A stretch of 64,000 bases of DNA from Cytobacillus oceanisediminis (GCF_022811925.1 NZ_CP065511.1:1915501-1979500); one strand, 5' to 3'; positions 1 through 10,022 are shown, numbered from the stretch's first letter. Program-made: numbers and translations. Notes: generated by a model from the sequence alone, not told the origin.

Positions 1-1311
1 AAAGATATGGCTGGTTTATTGAAGCCGCAATCAGCCTACACCCTTATTTCTGAATTGAAAGAGACTGTTGACATTCCGATCCATCTTCATACTCATGATA
101 CGAGCGGAAATGGAATTTTCACATATGCAAAGGCTATTGAAGCTGGAGTGGATATTGTGGATACGGCTCTAAGCACAATGGCAGGCTTAACATCCCAGCC
201 AAGTGCTAATTCTTTATATTACGCACTGCAGGGGAATAACAGACAGCCAAAAATTGATATCCAGGCGCTTGAGCAGTTATCTTACTATTGGGAGGATGTG
301 CGCAAATACTACCAGGACTTCGAAAGCGGCATGAAGGCTCCTCATTCAGAAGTCTATCAGCATGAGATGCCCGGCGGACAATACAGTAATCTTCAGCAGC
401 AGGCTAAAGCTGTTGGCCTTGGAGATAAGTGGGATGAAGTTAAGGACATGTATTCCCGTGTGAATCAAATGTTTGGTGATATCGTTAAAGTTACACCTTC
501 TTCCAAGGTAGTTGGTGATATGGCGTTATTTATGGTCCAGAATCAGCTGACAGAGCAGGATGTTTTGAATAAAGGCAAATCTCTGGATTTTCCTGACTCA
601 GTTGTAGAATTGTTTGAAGGGTACTTAGGGCAGCCATATGGAGGATTCCCGGCAGAACTGCAAAAGGTCATATTGAAGGACAGGGAGCCAATCACTGTCC
701 GCCCGGGGGAACTTCTTGAAGATGTGGACTTCGATGCTTTAAAAGAAAAACTCTTTAAAGAATTGGGCAGGCAGGTTACAAGCTTTGATGCGATTGCTTA
801 TGCACTGTATCCAAAAGTATTTATGGACTATATTAAGACCTGTGAACAGTTTGGTGATATTTCTGTCCTTGACACCCCAACATTCCTATATGGTTTAAGA
901 CTGGGTGAGGAAGTGGAAATAGAAATTGAGACAGGTAAAACATTGATAGTTAAATTAGTTTCTATTGGCCAGCCTCAAGCTGATGGCACAAGAATTGTGT
1001 ATTTTGAGCTAAATGGCCAGCCTCGTGAAGTAAGCATAAAAGATGAAAGCATTAAAGCAACTGTAGCCTCCAAGGCAAAAGCTGATCCGCATAATGAAAG
1101 TCATATTGCTGCCAGCATGCCGGGAACTGTAATCAAGGTGCTTGCGGAAAAAGGTGAAAAAGTCGAAAAAGGCGATCACTTAATGATTACAGAAGCTATG
1201 AAAATGGAAACAACTGTACAGGCGCCATTCTCTGGAACAGTTAAAGACATCCACGTCTCGAACGGTGAAGCAATTCAAACTGGAGACTTATTGCTGGAGC
1301 TGTCAAAATAA
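1..1311 (+). CDS. pyc: pyruvate carboxylase, C-terminal part (5' end outside window)
   Basis: The frame is open from base 1, so the gene begins upstream; about 435 of roughly 1,145 residues are visible. The enzyme carboxylates pyruvate to oxaloacetate using a biotin arm, replenishing the TCA cycle. The visible part is the end of the carboxyltransferase TIM barrel (HLHTHDTSGN near the start, whose histidines belong to the metal site), the post-barrel allosteric region, and a C-terminal biotin-carrier domain with the biotinylation motif EAMKMET about 40 residues from the end. pyc directly before ctaA is the B. subtilis arrangement. It converges with ctaA, and the two share a perfect hairpin terminator. 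Confidence 0.97.
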   Translation, partial: KDMAGLLKPQSAYTLISELKETVDIPIHLHTHDTSGNGIFTYAKAIEAGVDIVDTALSTMAGLTSQPSANSLYYALQGNNRQPKIDIQALEQLSYYWEDVRKYYQDFESGMKAPHSEVYQHEMPGGQYSNLQQQAKAVGLGDKWDEVKDMYSRVNQMFGDIVKVTPSSKVVGDMALFMVQNQLTEQDVLNKGKSLDFPDSVVELFEGYLGQPYGGFPAELQKVILKDREPITVRPGELLEDVDFDALKEKLFKELGRQVTSFDAIAYALYPKVFMDYIKTCEQFGDISVLDTPTFLYGLRLGEEVEIEIETGKTLIVKLVSIGQPQADGTRIVYFELNGQPREVSIKDESIKATVASKAKADPHNESHIAASMPGTVIKVLAEKGEKVEKGDHLMITEAMKMETTVQAPFSGTVKDIHVSNGEAIQTGDLLLELSK

Positions 1312-1322
1312 AGTGAAACTTC

Positions 1323-1352
1323 AATCAGTGGGGGTTCTTATCCCCGCTGATT
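1323..1352 (+). terminator. hairpin just after pyc
   Basis: AATCAGTGGGG pairs with CCCCGCTGATT around a short loop 12 bases after the pyc stop. There is no T-run behind it, so it may stabilise the transcript 3' end rather than terminate by itself; a stronger terminator lies 175 bases further on. Confidence 0.55.
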
Positions 1353-1353
1353 G

Positions 1354-1490
1354 TTAGTTGAGGCCCACAGGACAAAGAAGGCTTCGTCAGCATGATCTTC
1401 GTACGACCAAAAGCGACAGCTTTTGGGAGGAAGTGGGTCACAAAGACGTTGCCACAGGACGTGGCGTTCTTAGTCTTTGTTCTTCTTTTC
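1354..1490. repeat. structured GC-rich intergenic element, possible dispersed repeat
   Basis: This non-coding stretch differs in composition from the AT-rich gaps around it. Its right half folds into a nested hairpin: ACAAAGAC (about 1440) pairs with GTCTTTGT (about 1475) and, inside that, GCCAC pairs with GTGGC. CAAAAGC/GCTTTTG forms a small hairpin further left. It resembles the miniature repeats common between Bacillus genes, but I found no second copy in this window, so repeat status is inferred. Confidence 0.4.
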
Positions 1491-1525
1491 GGCCTTTACG
1501 GGCAGTAAGACTGCGATAAATATAA

Positions 1526-1560
1526 CAAAAGAGCTTCGGCAATTTGCCGAAGCTCTTTTG
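1526..1560. terminator. bidirectional terminator between pyc and ctaA
   Basis: A perfect inverted repeat with 17-base arms (CAAAAGAGCTTCGGCAA and its complement) around one central T. The A-run on one side and T-run on the other let it serve both converging genes. Confidence 0.9.
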
Positions 1561-1570
1561 TTTAAAGCAA

Positions 1571-2548
1571 TTATGGAATGGAAGTAATGGTCGGGATAGC
1601 TGATTCATCATTTTTCTCTTTTTCCCTAACAGCTGAAACAGCAAGCTCATTCTTCCTGCTCCGTGAGGATAGAAGGATAAAATAGCTTAATACTCCAAAT
1701 AAGCAGGAAATAAAGAAAGCGTGGGCAAGAGCTATATACAAATTAAGTCTGGTTAAAACAACTAATGCACCAGCAGCAACCTGCAGCGATACTAAGATAA
1801 ATGAAATGATCCAGCCCCAATAAACAACTTTCTGTTCCTTGTAATGATTTATTGCAAGATAAGTAATGTAACCGATCCATATAAAAATTAATCCGGCAGC
1901 AGCTCGGTGGCCCATTTGCACCCATTCGTACATATTGTCCGGAAGAGCGAAAGAACCGTTAAAGCAAAGCGGCCAGTCTCGGCAGACAAGACTTGCATTA
2001 ACATGGCGCACAAGAGCGCCAGTGTACACAACTGCATAGCTGTATATAGAAACTCCAATAATATGTTTCCTCATTCTTTTATCAATTATGAGCTTCTCGG
2101 CCTCGAATTTCTTATCTACTTCAAAAATAAGCAAAGTCAGAAGCAGTACTGCAGCAAATGATATTAAAGAAATCCCGAAATGAAGGGCAAGTACAAAATC
2201 AGATTGCCCCCATACTACTGCGGCCGCTCCAATTAAAGCCTGCAGGACAAGGAAGAAGAACGAAGTGAGTGATAAAAACTTTGTTTCTCTTATATGTCCC
2301 ATTTTTCTCCATGTCCAAATCGATAATATCAGGACCATGAAACCAACTGAGCCTGAAACAAGTCTGTGCGCCAGTTCGATAACCAATTCAGGAGTAATGT
2401 CGCTTGGAACAAATTCGCCATTGCAAAGCGGCCAGGATTTCCCGCATCCCATTCCTGATTCAGTTTTCGTTACCAGGGCACCGCCGAGCAAAATTAAAAG
2501 CATGCCGATAGTTGTAAGAACGGCAAACCATTTTAAAGATCGTTGCAA
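1571..2548 (-). CDS. ctaA: haem A synthase CtaA
   Basis: CtaA oxidises the C8 methyl group of haem O to the formyl group of haem A, the cofactor of the caa3 oxidase encoded opposite. The 325-residue protein begins [11 protein letters not shown], has about eight hydrophobic segments, and keeps the paired haem-ligand histidine regions ([30 protein letters not shown]) and the [10 protein letters not shown] cysteine loop, mirrored by VCRDWPLCF in the second half. It is somewhat longer than the B. subtilis protein because of a charged C-terminal tail. GAAGGTGAAA precedes the ATG. It is divergent from ctaB across a 640-base gap, the classical Bacillus arrangement. Confidence 0.97.
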   Translation of the reverse strand: MQRSLKWFAVLTTIGMLLILLGGALVTKTESGMGCGKSWPLCNGEFVPSDITPELVIELAHRLVSGSVGFMVLILSIWTWRKMGHIRETKFLSLTSFFFLVLQALIGAAAVVWGQSDFVLALHFGISLISFAAVLLLTLLIFEVDKKFEAEKLIIDKRMRKHIIGVSIYSYAVVYTGALVRHVNASLVCRDWPLCFNGSFALPDNMYEWVQMGHRAAAGLIFIWIGYITYLAINHYKEQKVVYWGWIISFILVSLQVAAGALVVLTRLNLYIALAHAFFISCLFGVLSYFILLSSRSRKNELAVSAVREKEKNDESAIPTITSIP

Positions 2549-3188
2549 AGCCTTTCACCTTCTTTAAATATTCTATGTCTATCAATGGGGAAACAATTGA
2601 ATTACTAAGTATTTGTCCGTTATCTATCTTATCAAAGATTCTATAAAAAGCCATATAGTAATGTGCGTCATTTTACTTTTTCGATAGTACAGGAATAAAG
2701 CTTTTTTTACAACAGTAATAAAATTTATAAAGTTAATTATAGTAAAAAGGTTGAAACTTGTAATGGAGTTTGCTAGAAATATAAAGGGGTATAAAATGGA
2801 TAACCCCTGTCGCGGAAAGTATCACAAAATACATAAAAGTGAGTATATTTTTTCTTCTGTAGTTTTCTGAAGCAGTTTTATTATCTCAAAAAACAACCAT
2901 TCTTTAAGTGAATTTAATTTTTGACACAAATTAGTCATAAATTATTCTAAAAAATTCACAAAGAGTTTTAAAGTGTGATTTAATATACAGAGAAATGGTT
3001 TAGTTTCATTTAGATAATAAACAGTTTGAATACATTATTAATGGTAGAAAACTATTAGGATTATTATTCATCCAGGGTTTACCCCTCGTTTTTTATCGCG
3101 AACATAGCTTTGCAGGCATTTATGCTTTATAGTAGGTGTAGTGCAAAGAAAGCTTTTATCTGCGATAAGAGATAAAGGAGGAAAAGAT
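2549..3188. promoter_or_regulatory. ctaA-ctaB divergent regulatory gap (640 bases)
   Basis: This is the longest gene-free stretch in the window and is very AT-rich. It must hold the promoters for ctaA (leftward) and the ctaB-ctaF operon (rightward). In B. subtilis the equivalent gap binds ResD; I could not pick out ResD sites by eye. TTGACA at 2921-2926 is a possible -35, but the matching -10 is poor. A short GGGTTTACCC palindrome lies near 3075. No open frame here looks like a gene. Confidence 0.5.
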
Positions 3189-4127
3189 ATGTCTAACTCA
3201 CGGGCTTTGAGTGATGCTGCTATTGAGGACAGTGAGCGAAGCCTTCAAAAAGATATACCTGAGACCACAGTTTGGAAGGATTTCCTTGCCCTCATCAAAA
3301 TAGGGATTGTAAATTCCAATCTGATTACAACCTTCACCGGTCTTTGGCTTGCACTGCATTTTTCCGGAAAGGGATTTTTCAATAATCTTGATCTGGTTCT
3401 TTATACAGTCATTGGCTCTTCATTGATTATTGCAGGCTCCTGCAGCTTAAATAATTATATTGACCGCGACATTGATCCATTAATGGAAAGAACAAAAGGG
3501 AGGCCAACTGTTACTGGGAAAGTAAACCCGGGCAAGGTTGCACTTTTGAGCTTTCTGCTTATTGGCCTTGGTACGGCCTTTTTAATGTTTACAACAGCAG
3601 CGGCAGTTGTAATTGGATTAATTGGCGTTATCAGCTATGTTGTTTTATATACAATGTGGACGAAACGCAGATTTGTATCCAATACGATTGTAGGCAGCAT
3701 TTCAGGAGCAGTACCCCCGCTGATCGGGTGGGCAGCTGCCGATGGCAATCTCGACCCCATGGCTTGGGTGCTGTTCGCTATCGTTTTTATCTGGCAGCCT
3801 CCTCATTTTTATGCTTTAGCAATGAGAAGGGTGGAGGAATACCGGGCTGCGGGAATTCCCATGCTTCCAGTTGTAAAAGGGTTTAAAACTACCAAAAGGC
3901 ATATTTACATATGGGTTGCAGCATTATTGCCGCTGCCATTTCTTATGCCATCACTTGGATTGCCTTTTTTAATCCTTGCCACAGTTTTGAACATTGGATG
4001 GTTATTGACGGGATTATATGCTAGGAAATTTAACAATGATATAAAATGGGCTACATTAATGTTTGTATACTCCCTGCAATATCTGACCATCATGTTTGTA
4101 GCTATGGTGATCATCACACTTATCTAA
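3189..4127 (+). CDS. ctaB: protohaem IX farnesyltransferase (haem O synthase)
   Basis: This UbiA-family prenyltransferase adds a farnesyl group to haem B to make haem O, the substrate of CtaA. The start is placed at the ATG at 3189 ([11 protein letters not shown]), just after AAAGGAGGAAAAG; an in-frame upstream start would have no such site. The 312-residue protein has about nine membrane segments and the two Asp-rich motifs of the family: [15 protein letters not shown], and the second-loop region [22 protein letters not shown] is typical of haem O synthases. It opens the ctaBCDEF run. Confidence 0.97.
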   Translation: MSNSRALSDAAIEDSERSLQKDIPETTVWKDFLALIKIGIVNSNLITTFTGLWLALHFSGKGFFNNLDLVLYTVIGSSLIIAGSCSLNNYIDRDIDPLMERTKGRPTVTGKVNPGKVALLSFLLIGLGTAFLMFTTAAAVVIGLIGVISYVVLYTMWTKRRFVSNTIVGSISGAVPPLIGWAAADGNLDPMAWVLFAIVFIWQPPHFYALAMRRVEEYRAAGIPMLPVVKGFKTTKRHIYIWVAALLPLPFLMPSLGLPFLILATVLNIGWLLTGLYARKFNNDIKWATLMFVYSLQYLTIMFVAMVIITLI

Positions 4128-4238
4128 CTTAGTTAGGAAATTCTTTCTTTCGCTAGTAACGAGAGAGGATTTATCCATATTTTTTGATCAAACAATTCAA
4201 AAAATGAAATTTTTACGAAAGAGGGGTTTGATTAAGCT

Positions 4239-5315
4239 ATGAAAAGGCTTGCAAAGTGGCGTCTTTTTTCTCTGTTTGCAATGATGGCGCTCATTCTTTC
4301 CGCTTGCTCCGGCAAACCGTATTTATCTACGCTGAATCCTGCCGGCGAAGTGGCGCAAACACAATTTGATTTGATGGTGTTAAGTACTGCAATAATGGTA
4401 GGAGTAATTGTGGTCGTAACAGTAATCTTCTTTATTGTTGTTTTTAAATTCCGCCGCAAGGACGACAGAATTCCAAAACAAGTTGAAGGAAGCCACAAAC
4501 TGGAAATCATTTGGACTGTTATTCCTATTCTTTTGCTTCTAATTCTTGCTGTACCGACAGTTTCTGCTACCTTTAAGCTTGCAGATGTAAGCCCAATGGA
4601 AAAGAAGAATGAAGAAGGTAAAACAGATGCACTTGTTGTTAATGTGCGTGCAAACTTATACTGGTGGGAATTCGAATATCCAAACCAGGAAATTATCACT
4701 GGCCAGGAATTAGTTGTGCCAACGGATGAAAAAGTTTATTTCAATCTGATTGCTTCAGATGTAAAGCACTCCTTCTGGATCCCTGCTGTAGGCGGTAAGC
4801 TGGATACGAACACTGACAATGTGAACAAATTCTGGCTGAAATTTGATGGTGAAAAGGCTGCTGAGGCTGATAATTTCTTCTATGGAAAATGTGCTGAGCT
4901 TTGTGGTCCTTCCCACGCTCTAATGGATTTCAAAGTTAAAGCGGTTCCACGTGATCAATTCGATCAATGGGTAACAGCCATGCAGGACGTTAAAGAACCT
5001 AAAAAGGCAGAGACAGATCTTGCTCAAGCTGGTCAGGAAGTCTTCAACAACAGCTGTATCGGCTGTCATGCTGTAACACCGGCTAACACTGCTCCTGAAG
5101 CAGCTCGTCTAGCTCCTAACTTAACGAACTTCGGTGATCGTGACCGTATTGCTGGTATCCTGGACCATACTGAGGAAGATCTTAAGGATTGGTTAAGAGA
5201 TCCAGAGACATTCAAGCCTGGAAATAAAATGACAGGTACGTATGGCGAATTGACTGAAGAACAGCTTGATGCCCTTACAGAATACTTAATGGGCTTGAAA
5301 GTTACCGAACAATAG
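4239..5315 (+). CDS. ctaC: cytochrome c oxidase subunit II (caa3-type, lipoprotein)
   Basis: This subunit carries the CuA centre that receives electrons, fused to its own cytochrome c domain, which defines a caa3 oxidase. A lipoprotein signal ends at LSAC (Cys23). Two membrane helices follow (about 42-70 and 88-112). CuA ligands visible are His177, Cys218, Cys222, His226 and Met229 (GKCAELCGPSHALM). The C-terminal cytochrome c domain has the haem-attachment motif CIGCH at 273-277 and a likely axial Met near 331. AAAGAGGGG sits upstream of the start. Confidence 0.98.
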   Translation: MKRLAKWRLFSLFAMMALILSACSGKPYLSTLNPAGEVAQTQFDLMVLSTAIMVGVIVVVTVIFFIVVFKFRRKDDRIPKQVEGSHKLEIIWTVIPILLLLILAVPTVSATFKLADVSPMEKKNEEGKTDALVVNVRANLYWWEFEYPNQEIITGQELVVPTDEKVYFNLIASDVKHSFWIPAVGGKLDTNTDNVNKFWLKFDGEKAAEADNFFYGKCAELCGPSHALMDFKVKAVPRDQFDQWVTAMQDVKEPKKAETDLAQAGQEVFNNSCIGCHAVTPANTAPEAARLAPNLTNFGDRDRIAGILDHTEEDLKDWLRDPETFKPGNKMTGTYGELTEEQLDALTEYLMGLKVTEQ

Positions 5316-5342
5316 GGGATTTTTGAAAAGGGAGGTAAAATT

Positions 5343-7211
5343 GTGAGTACCTTAGCACAAAAAAAAGGTTTCGGAGCGGTTTTATGGGATTACTTAACAA
5401 CAGTTGACCATAAAAAAATCGCAATCCTTTATCTTATAGCTGGCGGATTTTTCTTCTTGCTTGGCGGATTGGAAGCCATGTTCATCCGTATCCAGCTTGC
5501 AGTACCAAATAATGACTTTGTAAGTGCCGGATTGTATAATGAGATATTAACAATGCACGGTACAACGATGATCTTCTTGGCGGCTATGCCACTAATTTTT
5601 GCTTTTATGAATGCAGTTATGCCACTTCAGATCGGTGCGCGTGACGTTGCGTTTCCATTCTTGAATTCTTTAGGATTCTGGCTGTTTTTCTTTGGCGGAG
5701 TTTTCTTGAACCTATCATGGTTCTTAGGCGGAGCTCCAGATGCCGGATGGACTTCTTATGCTTCTTTATCAATTGCTTCTGAAGGGCATGGGATCGACTT
5801 CTATGCACTTGGGCTGCAGATATCAGGTGCTGGTACGTTAATCGGGGGTATCAACTTCCTTGTTACCATCATTAATATGCGTGCTCCTGGTATGACATAC
5901 ATGCGTATGCCAATGTTCACTTGGGCAACTTTTGTTACATCTGCATTGATTTTGTTTGCATTCCCTGCTTTAACAGTAGGATTATTCCTGTTAATTTTCG
6001 ACCGTATGTTTGGATCTAATTTCTTTGATCCGGCAATGGGGGGTAATACAATTATCTGGGAGCACTTCTTTTGGATTTTTGGTCACCCTGAAGTTTACAT
6101 CTTGGTATTGCCGGCTTTCGGTATTTTCTCTGAGATATTTGCAATTTTCTCAAGAAAGCGCCTTTTCGGATACTCTTCCATGGTATTCGCAACGGTTCTT
6201 ATTGGATTCTTAGGATTCATGGTATGGGCTCACCATATGTTTACAACTGGTATGGGGCCGATTGCTAACGCAATTTTTGCCGTTGCCACTATGGCGATTG
6301 CAGTACCGACTGGTATTAAGATCTTTAACTGGCTATTTACAATGTGGGGCGGAAGCATAACGTTCACAACTCCGATGCTTTGGGCTGTTGCCTTTATTCC
6401 TTCATTCGTAGCCGGCGGTGTAACTGGTGTAATGCTTGCATCTGCTGCACAGGATTATCAATACCATGACAGCTACTTTGTAGTTGCTCACTTCCATTAT
6501 GTTATTGTCGGCGGTGTTGTGTTTGCACTATTTGCAGGTGCACATCTATACTGGCCAAAGATGTTCGGAACAATGCTAAACGAGTTCCTTGGGAAAATTA
6601 CATTCGTATTATTCTTTATTGGCTTCCATTTAACATTCTTTATCCAGCATTTCCTCGGCCTTTGGGGAATGCCTCGCCGTATCTTCACTTTCCTTCCTGG
6701 ACAGGGACTTGAAACGGCAAATATGGTTAGTACTGTCGGTGCCTTCTTCATGGCAGCTGCAGTAATCATAATGTTAATTAATATTGTCATTACAAGTGTT
6801 AAAAATGAAAAAGTTGGCAATGACCCTTGGGGAGATGGCCGTACTTTAGAATGGGCCATTCCATCACCGCCTCCATTCTACAACTTCAAGCAGCTTCCGC
6901 TGGTTCGCGGTCTTGATGCATATTGGCTTGAAAAAATGGAAGGCAAACAAGGCATGTCACCTGCTGAGCCGCTGGGTGATATCCATATGCCAAACAACTC
7001 TTTCATTCCATTTGTAATTTCTTTAGGACTATTTGTTGCTGCATTTGGTGCAATGTACCGTGCGGAGCATAGCTGGGGTATTCCAGTATTGATCGTTGGT
7101 ATGCTTATTACTTTAGGTTCAATGTTTGTTCGTTCTGTTAAGGATGACCATGGATACCACATTCATAAAGAAGATTTGGAAGATAATAATGATAAGGGGG
7201 TTAAGGCATAA
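5343..7211 (+). CDS. ctaD: cytochrome c oxidase subunit I
   Basis: The catalytic subunit holds haem A and the haem a3-CuB site where oxygen is reduced and protons are pumped. It starts at GTG 5343, eight bases after GGGAGG. The 622 residues give 13-14 membrane helices, longer than the classical 12 as in other Bacillus caa3 enzymes. Visible motifs include GHPEVYI (CuB His and the cross-linked Tyr), WAHHMFTTGM (the other two CuB histidines) and HFHYVIVGG (haem-ligand histidines). Its TAA overlaps the ctaE ATG by one base. Confidence 0.98.
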   Translation: MSTLAQKKGFGAVLWDYLTTVDHKKIAILYLIAGGFFFLLGGLEAMFIRIQLAVPNNDFVSAGLYNEILTMHGTTMIFLAAMPLIFAFMNAVMPLQIGARDVAFPFLNSLGFWLFFFGGVFLNLSWFLGGAPDAGWTSYASLSIASEGHGIDFYALGLQISGAGTLIGGINFLVTIINMRAPGMTYMRMPMFTWATFVTSALILFAFPALTVGLFLLIFDRMFGSNFFDPAMGGNTIIWEHFFWIFGHPEVYILVLPAFGIFSEIFAIFSRKRLFGYSSMVFATVLIGFLGFMVWAHHMFTTGMGPIANAIFAVATMAIAVPTGIKIFNWLFTMWGGSITFTTPMLWAVAFIPSFVAGGVTGVMLASAAQDYQYHDSYFVVAHFHYVIVGGVVFALFAGAHLYWPKMFGTMLNEFLGKITFVLFFIGFHLTFFIQHFLGLWGMPRRIFTFLPGQGLETANMVSTVGAFFMAAAVIIMLINIVITSVKNEKVGNDPWGDGRTLEWAIPSPPPFYNFKQLPLVRGLDAYWLEKMEGKQGMSPAEPLGDIHMPNNSFIPFVISLGLFVAAFGAMYRAEHSWGIPVLIVGMLITLGSMFVRSVKDDHGYHIHKEDLEDNNDKGVKA

Positions 7212-7840
7212 TGGCTGCTGAACAAAAAATGACTTACGAAACATGGCCGGCTTCGCCTGAAAAACAAACCCTCGAAGCCAAGAACAAATTCTTAGGTTTC
7301 TGGTTTTTCCTTGGGGGAGAGACGGTTCTATTCGCATCCCTCTTCGCAACATATCTTGCTTTAAAAGACAAAGTGCCTAGCAGTGATATGGCTCTTGCAA
7401 AAGATTTGTTTGAAATTCCATTGGCATTCATTATGACAATGCTATTATTAACAAGCTCTTTAACAAGTGTTTACGCAATGTACCATATGAAGAATTTTAA
7501 CTTCAAAAAGATGCAGCTATGGCTCGGAATTACTGTTTTGCTTGGGCTTGGATTCCTTGGTTTGGAAATTTACGAGTTCAATCACTATGTACATGAATTC
7601 CATCATAGCTTCACTAGCAGTGCTTTTGGTTCAGCCTTTTACACTTTAGTCGGCTTCCATGGTGCTCACGTGGCTTTCGGTTTATTATGGATCACTACTT
7701 TAATGATCCGAAACAGCAAAAGAGGATTGAGCCTTTACAATGCTCCTAAGTTCTATGTTGCCAGCCTATACTGGCACTTCATTGACGTTGTTTGGGTATT
7801 CATCTTCACAGTAGTATATTTAATGGGAATGGTGGGATAA
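7211..7840 (+). CDS. ctaE: cytochrome c oxidase subunit III
   Basis: A five-helix subunit III (209 residues) that stabilises the core oxidase. The segment FGSAFYTLVGFHGAHVAFG and the end YWHFIDVVWVFIFTVVYL are characteristic of the family. Translation is coupled to ctaD through a TAATG overlap, and the ctaF start follows four bases after its stop. Confidence 0.97.
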   Translation: MAAEQKMTYETWPASPEKQTLEAKNKFLGFWFFLGGETVLFASLFATYLALKDKVPSSDMALAKDLFEIPLAFIMTMLLLTSSLTSVYAMYHMKNFNFKKMQLWLGITVLLGLGFLGLEIYEFNHYVHEFHHSFTSSAFGSAFYTLVGFHGAHVAFGLLWITTLMIRNSKRGLSLYNAPKFYVASLYWHFIDVVWVFIFTVVYLMGMVG

Positions 7841-7844
7841 ACTG

Positions 7845-8180
7845 ATGGCAAATCAACAACCAAACTCAGGTAACCCAAGAGTAGACATTGAATATAGACG
7901 CAAAAAAAGTGCAGAAGAGATGAAACATCAAGTTATCACGTTTGCGCTTATGATCTTCCTGACAATTGTTGCTTTCGTAGCGGCAGGCTATGAAGGATTC
8001 TCTGGATGGTTTATTGTACCTTTCATCCTGATTCTTGCGCTCGTGCAAGTAGTTTTCCAATTATATTATTTCATGCATATGAGCCATAAAGGTCATGAAG
8101 CACCATCTTTGTTTTTATATTCCGGAGCGTTTGTCGGGTTTATTACAATTATTGCTTTCTTGACAGTTATTTGGTGGTAA
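7845..8180 (+). CDS. ctaF: cytochrome c oxidase subunit IV
   Basis: A small 111-residue subunit of the CyoD/CtaF family with three predicted helices; the third contains QLYYFMHMSHKG, typical of bacterial subunit IV. It lies four bases after ctaE and is followed by a terminator, so it ends the ctaB-ctaF transcript. Confidence 0.95.
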   Translation: MANQQPNSGNPRVDIEYRRKKSAEEMKHQVITFALMIFLTIVAFVAAGYEGFSGWFIVPFILILALVQVVFQLYYFMHMSHKGHEAPSLFLYSGAFVGFITIIAFLTVIWW

Positions 8181-8186
8181 TTATAA

Positions 8187-8218
8187 GAGAAAATCGGCTG
8201 AAGGCCGATTTTCTTTTT
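8187..8218 (+). terminator. terminator after ctaF
   Basis: AGAAAATCGGC pairs with GCCGATTTTCT around a short loop and is followed by a T-run. Confidence 0.85.
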
Positions 8219-8372
8219 ATGTAACGCCAGCTATAGCATTAGCTGAGCAGTTCCCCGATTATTGAGAATGCAGGCAGAAAAGAGTATAATAATACTTGTC
8301 AATATCGAAGGCAGATTAAGCATGGCAGGATGCGTTTATGGCAGTTTGAGCAATATTGAATGAGGTGAAAGC

Positions 8373-9275
8373 ATGTCTTTAGAAATATTCGGTTTTCGTG
8401 CACTTTGGAGTCCATATTTCTTTTTATTTGTACTATTGATACTTGCTGGTTACTATATGCTAACAATAAAGTACCGCGGAAAGTTCAAAAATAGCGAGCC
8501 GTTAACTAGAAGGCAGGGAGTGTATTTTACAGTCGCGATGATCGTGTTATATGCCATTAAGGGCTCCCCGGTTGATCTGATGGGACATTTAATGTTTTAT
8601 GCTCATATGATTCAGATGGCAATACTGTATCTAGTTGTTCCTCCCCTTGTAGTTATGGGAATCCCTCAGTGGGTGTGGAGAGCAGTGATTAATCACAAAG
8701 CTATTAAACCGGTATTCCGTCTTTTTACAAAGCCATTAGTAGCAATAATCCTGTTTAATGGAGTATTTTCCCTGTACCACATACCAGATGTTTTTGATGT
8801 GGTAAAAACGGATATGATGCTGCATACTGTGTATACATCTGCTCTGTTCCTGCTTGCAATCTTTATGTGGTGGCCAACGATTAACGAGCTTCCTGAAATG
8901 GAGTCCCTTGATGGCCTGAAAAAGGTGGGATATGTTTTTGCCAATGGTGTTTTATTGACACCTGCGTGTGCACTGATCATATTTGCAGATACTCCAATGT
9001 ACAACACATATTCTGATCCGAATGCCTGGGCGCAGGCCCTTCAGTTGTGTGTTCCTTCTGCGACACTGGCAAGCCTGAACCTCAGCGGACCGGAAATGTT
9101 TAATTCAATGTCACTTATACACGACCAGCAGCTTGGCGGGGTAATTATGAAGATCATCCAGGAAATTGTCTATGGCATCATCCTTGCACAAATCTTCTAT
9201 GCATGGTACAAAAAAGAACAGGAAATTACGCCTTCAGAGGAAGAAACAATGCTAAATCCGCATTTAGTAAAATAA
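8373..9275 (+). CDS. ctaG: cytochrome c oxidase assembly factor CtaG
   Basis: A 300-residue membrane protein of the caa3_CtaG family, needed for active caa3 oxidase and probably acting in copper delivery to the CuB site. About seven helices are predicted; conserved His/Met-bearing segments include GHLMFYAHMIQMAILY, SLYHIPDVFD, and SLIHDQQLGG near the end. AATGAGGTGAAAGC precedes the ATG. A 190-base gap and a terminator separate it from ctaF, so it may have its own promoter. Confidence 0.95.
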   Translation: MSLEIFGFRALWSPYFFLFVLLILAGYYMLTIKYRGKFKNSEPLTRRQGVYFTVAMIVLYAIKGSPVDLMGHLMFYAHMIQMAILYLVVPPLVVMGIPQWVWRAVINHKAIKPVFRLFTKPLVAIILFNGVFSLYHIPDVFDVVKTDMMLHTVYTSALFLLAIFMWWPTINELPEMESLDGLKKVGYVFANGVLLTPACALIIFADTPMYNTYSDPNAWAQALQLCVPSATLASLNLSGPEMFNSMSLIHDQQLGGVIMKIIQEIVYGIILAQIFYAWYKKEQEITPSEEETMLNPHLVK

Positions 9276-9282
9276 ATGGAAG

Positions 9283-9309
9283 CTCCAGTCAAAGGCTGGA
9301 GTTTTTTTT
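9283..9309 (+). terminator. terminator after ctaG
   Basis: CTCCAG, a seven-base loop, CTGGAG, then an eight-base T-run. Confidence 0.85.
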
Positions 9310-9514
9310 ATAAAAATTACTGATTTTGCCTTTTTCTTAACTATGCAATGAAATCTATCACTTACTAATTGATAAATATTGAACATTTAAGGAACTTTTA
9401 TTAAAAGCCCTTACAGTTTGTTGAAAAAAACAGTGCACTCTACTAAAATTAACTTTGTAATAATCAACAGCATACTACTGAATTTCAAACCGATATTGGA
9501 GAGAGGAAGAATTT

Positions 9515-9982
9515 ATGGAATACTCATTGCCTATACTGCCTACCATCAGCACGACTTTTATTGTACTCAGTGCAATCACTGTTGCGATTGGGTGGGTCCA
9601 AATTAGCAAAAAGAAGCTTGAAGCTCATAAAAAAACAATGACTTTGGCTGCTGTGTTTGCTGTTATTTTCTTTATCATATATGCCAGCAGAACAGTCTTT
9701 ATAGGAAATACTGCTTTTGGGGGCCCTGATGATATAAAAATTTATTATACAATTTTCTTAATTTTCCATATTACGCTTGCAACTGTAGGAGCAGTATTAG
9801 GAATTATCTCATTATATACAGGCTATAAAAATAAATTGGCAGCACATAGAAAATTAGGCCCGGTTACTAGTGTGGTCTGGTTTTTTACTGGCATAACAGG
9901 TGTTGCAGTCTATTTGCTGCTGTATGTTTTCTATCATGGGGGAGAAACAACCTCTGTCATTAAAGCGATTTTGGGTACGTAA
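9515..9982 (+). CDS. DUF420 membrane protein (YozB-like)
   Basis: A 155-residue protein with four membrane helices. The pattern matches the DUF420 family, whose B. subtilis member is YozB: an N-terminal helix, a segment with HKKTMTLAAVFAVIFFIIY, a helix carrying FHITLATVGAVLGI, and AAHRKLGPVTSVVWFFTGITGV. The conserved histidines inside helices suggest haem or copper binding, which fits its place after the oxidase genes, but no biochemical role is established to my knowledge. GGAGAGAGGAAG precedes the ATG. Confidence 0.85.
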   Translation: MEYSLPILPTISTTFIVLSAITVAIGWVQISKKKLEAHKKTMTLAAVFAVIFFIIYASRTVFIGNTAFGGPDDIKIYYTIFLIFHITLATVGAVLGIISLYTGYKNKLAAHRKLGPVTSVVWFFTGITGVAVYLLLYVFYHGGETTSVIKAILGT

Positions 9983-9988
9983 CAGGTT

Positions 9989-10022
9989 AAAAAATGCCGC
10001 TATCTATTTAGCGGTATTTTTT
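9989..10022 (+). terminator. terminator after the DUF420 gene
   Basis: AAAATGCCGCT and AGCGGTATTTT pair around a seven-base loop and end in T's. Confidence 0.85.

Noticed and set aside
2921..2949. TTGACA with a possible -10 (ATTCTA) as the ctaB promoter
   Set aside because: The -10 matches TATAAT at only a few positions, and in an AT-rich 640-base gap such a hit is expected by chance; left as a note, not a feature.
2974..2989. TGTGATTTAATATACA as an FNR half site in the ctaA-ctaB gap
   Set aside because: Only one arm is intact; the second arm ATACA is too far from TCACA and no -10 lies at the right distance.
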